This document shows, one piece after another, positions 1 through 3,528 of a DNA stretch of 5,153 nucleotides (position 1 is the first letter of the stretch; each line of letters starts with the position of its first letter). The notes under the pieces are model-generated. The model saw nothing but the letters and a program-made list of their open reading frames with translations. It ran no database searches and had not been told where the DNA came from. The position numbers and the translations under genes were made by a program. Source of the DNA: an uncultured Oscillospiraceae bacterium (GTDB taxonomy: Bacteria > Bacillota > Clostridia > Oscillospirales > Oscillospiraceae); the NCBI GenBank assembly GCA_934662925.1, contig CAKUKL010000130.1:1-5153 (forward strand), read 5' to 3'.

Positions 1-114
1 CTCCGTCTGCACCAGCCCCTCGCACTCGTTGATCCATGCCGTCTTTGCCTCGTCGTCGAAGGCGTTGGGCTTGATGCTGTCCACCATGCTGATCACACTC
101 TTCAGCGTCGCCAT
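1..114 (-). CDS. Probable head-tail connector/adaptor protein (partial, N-terminal 38 residues)
   Basis: Seen: an open frame starts at the ATG at 114-112 and runs off the left window edge. It begins MATLKSVISMVDSIKPNAF and continues through an acidic, Trp-containing stretch (AKTAWINECEGLVQTE). AAAGGGGGG at 121-129 gives a purine-rich ribosome site 6 bases before this ATG and fixes the start. Known: small helical connector proteins that dock under the portal are commonly encoded just after the coat gene in phage head clusters. Many Firmicutes phage versions open with a similar 'V-I-x-x-V-D-x-L/I-K-P-N-x-F/Y' helix followed by a 'K-x-x-W-I/L' segment; this is from memory and was not searched. 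Inferred: head-tail connector or adaptor, from the N-terminal pattern and position. Most of the protein is outside the window, so another small virion protein remains possible. The gene lies immediately after an intrinsic terminator. Confidence 0.6.
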   Translation of the reverse strand, partial: MATLKSVISMVDSIKPNAFDDEAKTAWINECEGLVQTE

Positions 115-120
115 CCAGCA

Positions 121-129
121 CCCCCCTTT
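121..129 (-). promoter_or_regulatory. Ribosome binding site of the connector gene
   Basis: AAAGGGGGG on the minus strand lies 6 bases before the ATG at 114. It sits only 5 bases after the T-rich tail of the terminator at 134-173, so terminator and translation start are almost fused. Confidence 0.6.
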
Positions 130-133
130 CTCT

Positions 134-173
134 GAAATATAAAAACCGGGCGGCAGCTGCCGCTGCTGCCCGG
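134..173 (-). terminator. Rho-independent terminator between head-fiber-like gene and connector gene
   Basis: Arms at 146-157 and 162-173 form a 12-bp GC-rich stem with a 4-nt loop. On the minus-strand RNA there is one A/C mismatch; on the plus strand the same position is a G-U wobble. The minus-strand transcript continues directly into TTTTTATATTT (145-135), the expected U-rich tract. The opposite side lacks a matching T-run for the plus strand, so the terminator reads as minus-directional. It sits inside the structural cluster, between the head-fiber-like gene and the connector gene, and I see no good promoter after it. It may therefore be leaky or subject to antitermination. Confidence 0.85.
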
Positions 174-201
174 TGTCTTATCATTTTCTCCGCCCTTCAA
201 A

Positions 202-237
202 CCGGATGACAGCCCAGCGCACGCGGGTGTCATCCGG
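202..237 (-). repeat. 36-nt hairpin element, copy 1 (conserved 16-nt centre, 10-bp arms)
   Basis: Perfect 10-bp arms, CCGGATGACA (202-211) and TGTCATCCGG (228-237), flank the centre GCCCAGCGCACGCGGG. On the minus-strand RNA the centre can fold further: three CCC/GGG pairs, two GC pairs, a 4-nt apical loop, and single-base bulges of C and T on the 3' side. Copy 2 at 1759-1794 has the same lengths and architecture, a 13/16 identical centre and different but complementary arms. No U-run follows, so this is not an ordinary terminator. Function is unknown; it could be an RNA structure, a protein-binding site or a dispersed genomic repeat. Confidence 0.7.
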
Positions 238-292
238 AAAGGAAGAAGGCGGGAGCGAATGCGCAGCTTTCGCCATCCGGCGGAAGCGGAGC

Positions 293-318
293 GCGGCGAG
301 CGTCTTCTGACGTGCCGC
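293..318 (-). other. Imperfect hairpin downstream of head-fiber-like gene
   Basis: Outer arms GCGGC (293-297) and GCCGC (314-318) enclose inner arms CGTC (301-304) and GACG (309-312). They are separated by a 3-nt and a 1-nt internal bulge, and the apical loop is 4 nt. The structure begins 13 bases after the stop codon of the head-fiber-like gene. It has no U-tract and may only reflect GC-rich sequence. Confidence 0.4.
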
Positions 319-330
319 CGCCCTCTCTTC

Positions 331-543
331 TCAGCCGTTCCCGGCCAGCTGCGTGATCAGCGCGTTGTACTTTACCTTCAGGTCGTTGGCCAGCGTCACC
401 ACAGCGTCGAACTCCGCCTTCGTCGGCGCGGAGCCGGCCGCAGCCGCCCCGTCCGCCGCCGTGACCTTGGCCGAGGTCTTGACCGCGCCCGTCTTCAGCT
501 CGCCGGTCACTTCGAGGTTGGTGAATCTCGTGTAGTCAGCCAT
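331..543 (-). CDS. Head-fiber-like small virion protein (70 aa)
   Basis: Seen: a complete 70-residue frame starting at ATG 543, with GGAGGG at 551-556 seven bases upstream. It lies 14 bases after the coat stop codon. The N-terminus MADYTRFTNLEVTGELKTG is followed by an Ala/Gly-rich segment (about residues 27-40). The C-terminus is a predicted helix rich in hydrophobics at heptad-like spacing (about 42-66, EFDAVVTLANDLKVKYNALI). There is no signal peptide and no cysteine. Known: short phage head-fiber proteins of the phi29 gp8.5 type and related Firmicutes phage proteins combine an N-terminal 'R/K-F-T-N-L/V-E-V-x-G-x-L' capsid-binding patch with a C-terminal multimerising helix. Inferred: a capsid-surface fiber or decoration protein co-translated with the coat gene. 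The family name rests on motif memory; the short length and simple composition leave room for another minor virion protein. Confidence 0.65.
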   Translation of the reverse strand: MADYTRFTNLEVTGELKTGAVKTSAKVTAADGAAAAGSAPTKAEFDAVVTLANDLKVKYNALITQLAGNG

Positions 544-557
544 CGCGCATCCCTCCG

Positions 558-1565
558 TCAGGCGGAAATGAGCTGGCTGCCGCCGGTCACGCCGCCCACG
601 GCATAGCCGCGCCAGTCGTTAAAGCCCGCGATGAACCGGGCGTAGCCCTTCCACACGTTGGCGTCGTTGCTGCTCAGCTCGCTGCGCACCTCCAGCTTCA
701 CGCGGTCGAGCCACATGGCGCTGCCGTACTCGTCGTTGTACCGCTTGTCCAGCAGCACCCACGGAGAGGTGCCGTCCGCGATAAACTGGTTCAGGTAGGG
801 CCACACCACCACGTTCCACCGGCCGAAGTTGTAATTGAAGCCGTTGTTGGCGGTGGCGGGGTCCTTATCCGCGCCGATGGCCGCGAACACGTCCTTCTTC
901 AGCTTGTAGTCGTTGGGGATGAGGATGGTGGTGGGCGCCACATCCAGCACCTCGTCGTTGTCGCCGCGGAAGTCCTGCATCTTCGCCTCCATGGCCATCA
1001 GCGCGTCGTTGCTGAAGGCGTCGGCGAACAGGTTGGACTGGCTCTTCTTCCCCAGCTTGCTGGGATGGTCCGCGGCAAACAGGCACTTGCCGTCCGCGCC
1101 CTTCACGTCGAAGGTCTTGCCGCTGAAGGTCATGGTGCTCTTCTTCTGGATGGCCGCGCCGATGAGGGCCGCGCCGAACTTCTCACGGGTGCGGTAGTAG
1201 CTGGTGATGAAGCCCGCCGGCTGCTTCTTCAGGTCCATGAGCTTCGCGTCCTCCACGATCTCGCGGGACAGGGAGAAGCTGTTCTTCCAGGTCATGTGCT
1301 CCATGAACTTGGCAAAGCCCTCCTGCATGCCGTCCACGGGGTAGTCGCCGTTCTCGCCCACGGGCTGGAAACCGTCCATGGCCGTCATGGTGGAGAACTT
1401 CTCGCCCCAGTGGCTGCTGGTGCCCATGTTGAACAGCTCCGGCAGCATGCTCTGCTGCTCAAACGCCTCGCCCCTCTTTTCGAGGAACATCTTGATGGGC
1501 TCCTGGCTCTTGCCGAAAATGCTGTCCTGAAGGCCGGAGCCCTCAGTAAAGGTGATATTCGCCAT
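558..1565 (-). CDS. Major capsid protein, HK97-fold type
   Basis: Seen: 335 residues, ATG at 1565, AAAGGAG at 1577-1583 eleven bases upstream, TGA at 558-560. There is no long cleavable N-terminal delta domain; a short N-terminal arm (1-45) leads into a Gly/Asp-rich stretch (about 62-80) that suits an E-loop. A long amphipathic helix around 98-142 (SREIVEDAKLM...FGAALIGAAIQ) suits the spine helix. The segment CLFAADHPSK (161-170) is followed by SNLF, then a helix around 186-200, then VLDVAPTTILIPNDY (206-220). Known: this 'F-x-x-D-H-P ... N-L ... P-x-x-I/L-I-P' arrangement recurs in HK97-fold coat proteins of the Mu gpT and related groups. Role: forms the icosahedral shell with the scaffolding protein and portal. 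The gene follows an unusually long, hairpin-rich 230-base gap, which may support high expression or mRNA stability. No prohead protease gene is seen nearby. Confidence 0.92.
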   Translation of the reverse strand: MANITFTEGSGLQDSIFGKSQEPIKMFLEKRGEAFEQQSMLPELFNMGTSSHWGEKFSTMTAMDGFQPVGENGDYPVDGMQEGFAKFMEHMTWKNSFSLSREIVEDAKLMDLKKQPAGFITSYYRTREKFGAALIGAAIQKKSTMTFSGKTFDVKGADGKCLFAADHPSKLGKKSQSNLFADAFSNDALMAMEAKMQDFRGDNDEVLDVAPTTILIPNDYKLKKDVFAAIGADKDPATANNGFNYNFGRWNVVVWPYLNQFIADGTSPWVLLDKRYNDEYGSAMWLDRVKLEVRSELSSNDANVWKGYARFIAGFNDWRGYAVGGVTGGSQLISA

Positions 1566-1633
1566 TATTTGCTGTACTCCTTTCGTCTCTCTTGATTTGC
1601 GGAATATGCCGGTTTCTCTCCCGCCTCGCAGAG

Positions 1634-1653
1634 TTTCCGCCCGCAGGCGGAAA
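1634..1653 (-). other. Perfect 8-bp hairpin upstream of capsid gene
   Basis: TTTCCGCC (1634-1641) and GGCGGAAA (1646-1653) flank a 4-base loop, about 70 bases before the coat ATG. No U-tract follows on either strand. Its GGCGGAAA arm, with flanking bases, recurs at the end of the coat gene (559-569). Confidence 0.6.
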
Positions 1654-1665
1654 TAAATTCAAATC

Positions 1666-1698
1666 ATTTCCCGGCGCGGCATGTACGTGCCGGGAAAT
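1666..1698 (-). other. Perfect 10-bp inverted repeat with 13-nt centre
   Basis: ATTTCCCGGC (1666-1675) and GCCGGGAAAT (1689-1698) are exact complements around a 13-nt loop. The loop region can fold alternatively as GGCA/TGCC around TGTACG. It could be an RNA hairpin or a DNA operator. There is no adjacent U-tract or promoter that would decide between these. Confidence 0.6.
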
Positions 1699-1710
1699 TC
1701 TTCTCGCGGA

Positions 1711-1756
1711 GGGAACGTGCGAGCGTCAGCGAGTGCGCTGAGCGGAGCGCGTCCCC
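1711..1756 (-). other. GC-rich compound hairpin with alternative folds
   Basis: The outer arms are GGGAACG (1711-1717) and CGTCCCC (1750-1756), pairing over 7 bp on the minus-strand RNA with one G-U. Inside, two mutually exclusive stems are possible: TCAGCG (1726-1731) with CGCTGA (1736-1741), or GCGCT (1735-1739) with AGCGC (1746-1750). The 10-mer AGCGTCAGCG at 1722-1731 recurs inside the neighbouring hairpin at 1773-1782. Confidence 0.5.
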
Positions 1757-1758
1757 TT

Positions 1759-1794
1759 CCAAAGAAGAGCCCAGCGTCAGCGGGTCTTCTTTGG
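1759..1794 (-). repeat. 36-nt hairpin element, copy 2 (conserved 16-nt centre, 10-bp arms)
   Basis: Perfect arms CCAAAGAAGA (1759-1768) and TCTTCTTTGG (1785-1794) flank GCCCAGCGTCAGCGGG. The hairpin starts one base after the stop codon of the decoration-like gene. It has the same arm length, centre length and bulge pattern as copy 1 at 202-237. The A-rich and T-rich arms look somewhat terminator-like, but the base of the stem is GG and is followed by AAGGGG, not a U-run. A weak terminator or mRNA 3'-end stabiliser is possible. Confidence 0.7.
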
Positions 1795-1795
1795 C

Positions 1796-2188
1796 TTAAA
1801 AGCGCACGCGGCACATGCTGCCGCTGGCGGTGCCGTCCATATACACCACCTCGGCCACGCCGCTGGTGGTGGTGCCCGTGACCTTCAGCGCGTCTGTGTT
1901 CAGCGTCACCTTGCTGCCCAGCTTCACGCTGGTGGCCGCGGCGGAGAACTCCGTCTCAAAGATCATGTCGTGGTTCACCCGGATGACCGGGATGATGTCC
2001 CCCGCGGTGCAGGCGCTCTCCCGCTCGCACATGGAGATGTAGGTGGGGGCGTTGGCCCCGGTGGCCAGCGCCAGCTGGCCGCTGCTCATCACCAGCGCCA
2101 TGCCCACCTTGGGGGTGATAGCGCCGGCGGGCAGATATTCGATGCCGGGCACCCGGTTATCGTCAATGGAATGGATCTTGAATGCCAT
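1796..2188 (-). CDS. Head decoration-like protein (130 aa)
   Basis: Seen: 130 residues, ATG at 2188, AAGGGAG at 2198-2204 nine bases upstream, TAA at 1796-1798. It begins 17 bases after the scaffold stop. The sequence is rich in short beta-type segments and in Thr, Ser, Ala, Val and Gly. Examples are PGIEYLPAGAITPKVGMALVM (16-34 region), a middle part with two cysteines (54 and 60), DIIPVIRV (64-71), and a C-terminal strand run ending GSMCRVRF. There is no signal peptide or membrane helix. Known: small beta-rich decoration or stabilisation proteins that bind the outside of mature capsids are usually encoded beside the coat gene, and many clostridial phages have such a protein between scaffold and coat. 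Inferred: capsid decoration protein. The call rests on position, size and composition. A perfect hairpin starts one base after its stop codon. Confidence 0.7.
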   Translation of the reverse strand: MAFKIHSIDDNRVPGIEYLPAGAITPKVGMALVMSSGQLALATGANAPTYISMCERESACTAGDIIPVIRVNHDMIFETEFSAAATSVKLGSKVTLNTDALKVTGTTTSGVAEVVYMDGTASGSMCRVRF

Positions 2189-2205
2189 GTTTCCGTGCTC
2201 CCTTC

Positions 2206-3168
2206 TTAGCTTTTTCTGTGTGTCCTGTTGTAGTGCGACTGGATCTCCGCATCCGTGGCCCCGGGGTTCAGTGCGCGGTACATTTCCTTGACGTCCGCCG
2301 GCACGCTCACGGCCCCTGTGCCCCGCTCCCGGGTGGCGCCCATGTGCTGCTTGCTCTGCACGCTGTTGATGGCCGCCTGCCTCGTAGCCTGGGCCGCGCT
2401 GCTGGTCAGAGCCTCGAAGTTCGCAAGCCGGTAGGCGTCCACCAGTGTGTTGCCCCGCTTTACCAGCTCGTAGAACTTCGGGTAGGTCTCCATGGCCGCC
2501 AGATCCCGCAACTCCCGGATGTTGGGGTTGAGCTTCCCGATCTCCCGGAGCTGCTCGTCCATCTTCACCCGGGCCTGGGCCTCATTGGCTTCCTTCTGCG
2601 CCCGCTCGGCGGCGGCCTGGGCTTCCCGCGCCGCCTTTACCTCCGGCAGGTCGCTCACGAACGCGTTGAACTCCTCGTCGCTCATGCCGCTCTTTTTCAG
2701 CACGCGGTCCTTCCGCTCTGCGTTGTACCGCTGCCGGTATGCTTCGTATTCTTCCTTGGTCGTGATGGGCTGCTGGGTGTACGGATTGGTCAGCCCGCTG
2801 TTCCGGAACGCCTCGTCGATCAGGCGCTTCGCCTCTTCCTGGGCGGATCTGCGCGCCTCCTCCACGGCGGCGTCCCGCTGGGCCTCTGCCTTTCTCCGTG
2901 CCGCCGCAAATGCCGCGTTCTGCTCCGGCGTCTGCGGCGTCCGGCCCGTATCACTATGCTCCTCGCCGGCGGCCTGCTCGTCATCCGCCACGCCGTCGGC
3001 AGCTGTGTCCTGCGTCTCTTCTCCGGCAGGTTCGGCGGCCTCCTGCTCTTCTGCGCCTTGCGCCTCTTCGGCCTCGTCCTGAGCCGTTTCCGGCTCAGCA
3101 GGTTCGGCGAGTTCCTGCTCGTTTCCGCCTTCGTCAATGCCAAAAAGTGCGCCGTAGTCGATCTCCAT
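2206..3168 (-). CDS. Capsid scaffolding protein
   Basis: Seen: 320 residues, ATG at 3168, AAGGGAG at 3177-3183 eight bases upstream, TAA at 2206-2208. Residues 1-75 are extremely acidic and low in complexity (Glu/Ala/Asp/Gln). Residues about 82-120 and 175-212 are charged, Ala-rich helices with coiled-coil character. A segment around 122-170 carries 'NPYTQQPITTKEEYEAY' and 'GMSDEEFNAF'. The C-terminal 30 residues (VPADVKEMYRAL...AEIQSHYN) look like a short basic helical hairpin. Known: phage scaffolds are elongated, highly charged helical proteins with a small C-terminal coat-binding helix-turn-helix. Their gene usually lies between portal and coat. Role: directs coat polymerisation into a procapsid and is then released or degraded. 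No protease motif is visible in it and no separate protease gene lies between portal and coat, so intact exit or a protease encoded elsewhere are both possible. Confidence 0.87.
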   Translation of the reverse strand: MEIDYGALFGIDEGGNEQELAEPAEPETAQDEAEEAQGAEEQEAAEPAGEETQDTAADGVADDEQAAGEEHSDTGRTPQTPEQNAAFAAARRKAEAQRDAAVEEARRSAQEEAKRLIDEAFRNSGLTNPYTQQPITTKEEYEAYRQRYNAERKDRVLKKSGMSDEEFNAFVSDLPEVKAAREAQAAAERAQKEANEAQARVKMDEQLREIGKLNPNIRELRDLAAMETYPKFYELVKRGNTLVDAYRLANFEALTSSAAQATRQAAINSVQSKQHMGATRERGTGAVSVPADVKEMYRALNPGATDAEIQSHYNRTHRKS

Positions 3169-3241
3169 CTGGTGTACTCCCTTCTGCTGTCACATTGCAT
3201 TTTTACGCTGTTGCTGCGATTTCAGGGCTTCAGATCCCGCT

Positions 3242-3379
3242 TTACTTACTCTTGTTACTTCTCAGGTCGTTGCCGGTCTTCACGGTGCCGCTGCCCTTCT
3301 TGTTGTCGCCGCCGAAGGGAGCCTTCACCACCTGCGCGCCGGTGTTCTTGATGCTGCCGGCATAGGTCTTCTCCGCCAT
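3242..3379 (-). CDS. Small basic phage protein of unknown function (45 aa)
   Basis: Seen: ATG at 3379-3377 with a near-consensus AAGGAGG at 3388-3394 eight bases upstream; stop TAA at 3242-3244. The protein begins MAEKTYAGSIKNTGAQVVKA, continues PFGGDNKKGSGTVKTGNDLR and ends SNKSK. It is Lys-, Gly-, Asn- and Thr-rich, has no cysteine, no hydrophobic segment and no obvious long helix, and looks flexible. The strong ribosome site and its place between portal and scaffold argue that it is real despite its size. I do not recognise a named family. A minor head component, a scaffold or portal partner, or a DNA-binding internal protein would fit the basic charge, but nothing in the sequence decides. 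It is followed by a 73-base gap before the scaffold gene. Confidence 0.75.
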   Translation of the reverse strand: MAEKTYAGSIKNTGAQVVKAPFGGDNKKGSGTVKTGNDLRSNKSK

Positions 3380-3387
3380 TGCTTTCG

Positions 3388-3394
3388 CCTCCTT
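3388..3394 (-). promoter_or_regulatory. Strong ribosome binding site of the 45-aa gene
   Basis: AAGGAGG on the minus strand, 8 bases before the ATG at 3379. It is the best Shine-Dalgarno match in the window and is the main evidence that the small frame is translated. Confidence 0.75.
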
Positions 3395-3447
3395 CCCTTG
3401 TGACCTTCATCTTCTGTCCACCCCGTATGGTTGTCCTGTTTCACGGC

Positions 3448-3479
3448 GGGCGGCGCGGGCGCCCCAAACCCGCGCGCCC
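3448..3479 (-). other. Very GC-rich hairpin between portal and 45-aa gene
   Basis: Eleven base pairs: 3448-3451 with 3476-3479 and 3453-3459 with 3469-3475. There is one bulged G (3452) and a 9-nt loop. The minus-strand transcript continues with GCCGTGAAACAGG rather than U residues, so this is not a canonical terminator. It may block exonucleases, pause polymerase or separate portal translation from the downstream genes. Confidence 0.55.
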
Positions 3480-3493
3480 ACCGCTTCAGGAGG

Positions 3494-3508
3494 TCCGGCT
3501 ATACCGGA
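3494..3508 (-). other. Small 5-bp hairpin after portal stop
   Basis: TCCGG (3494-3498) and CCGGA (3504-3508) with a 5-nt loop, about 20 bases after the portal stop codon. It is short enough to be chance, but it stands next to the larger hairpin at 3448-3479 in a 149-base gap that has no convincing gene. Confidence 0.35.
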
Positions 3509-3528
3509 ATCATGGGAAAATTATCTTT

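Larger units (their letters stand above)
174..330 (-). other. Gap between head-fiber-like gene and terminator, containing two hairpins
   Basis: This 157-base stretch has no convincing gene. It holds the 36-nt hairpin at 202-237 and a weaker hairpin at 293-318. A further 5-bp inverted repeat, GCGAA/TTCGC, lies at 255-259 and 269-273. The frame that follows the head-fiber-like stop codon stays open to a TGA at 183-181, including an internal ATG at 276, but no Shine-Dalgarno sequence precedes that ATG. Confidence 0.5.
1566..1795 (-). promoter_or_regulatory. Structured leader in front of the major capsid gene
   Basis: This is the longest non-coding gap in the window (230 bases). In transcript order it holds hairpins at 1759-1794, 1711-1756, 1666-1698 and 1634-1653, then an unstructured-looking purine-rich run to the coat ribosome site (1577-1583). 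No -35/-10 pair with proper spacing was found on the minus strand, and no hairpin is followed by a proper U-tract. It probably acts at the RNA level, through stability, processing or translation of coat mRNA, or it may have collected repeats. Function is inferred. Confidence 0.5.

Noticed and set aside
175..200. Promoter-like TTGAAG ... TAAGAC on the minus strand before the terminator
   Set aside because: The spacer is only 14 bases, the -10 match is poor, and transcription would meet the terminator at once.
1065..1595. Plus-strand 176-codon frame opposite the capsid gene
   Set aside because: His/Leu/Ala/Val-rich shadow without a ribosome site, antisense to a confident capsid gene.
559..1654. 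11-bp direct repeat CAGGCGGAAAT flanking the capsid gene (559-569 and 1644-1654)
   Set aside because: A few such 11-mer matches are expected by chance in a 5-kb GC-rich window. One copy is explained by the coat C-terminal codons and the other by a hairpin arm.
3169..3241. Possible regulatory site in the gap before the scaffold gene
   Set aside because: Apart from the scaffold ribosome site at 3177-3183, I see only a short CTGAA direct repeat and no stem or promoter.
2182..3351. Long plus-strand open frame (389 codons) opposite scaffold and decoration genes
   Set aside because: Its translation is Arg/Leu/Cys-rich without recognisable domains, it has no ribosome site, and it lies antisense to two well-supported genes. 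It is a GC-driven shadow frame.
3325..3444. Minus-strand GTG frame beginning VKQDNHTGWTEDEGHKG, 39 codons
   Set aside because: It overlaps the 45-aa gene out of frame, has no Shine-Dalgarno sequence, and runs through the ribosome site of the 45-aa gene into an Arg-rich tail.
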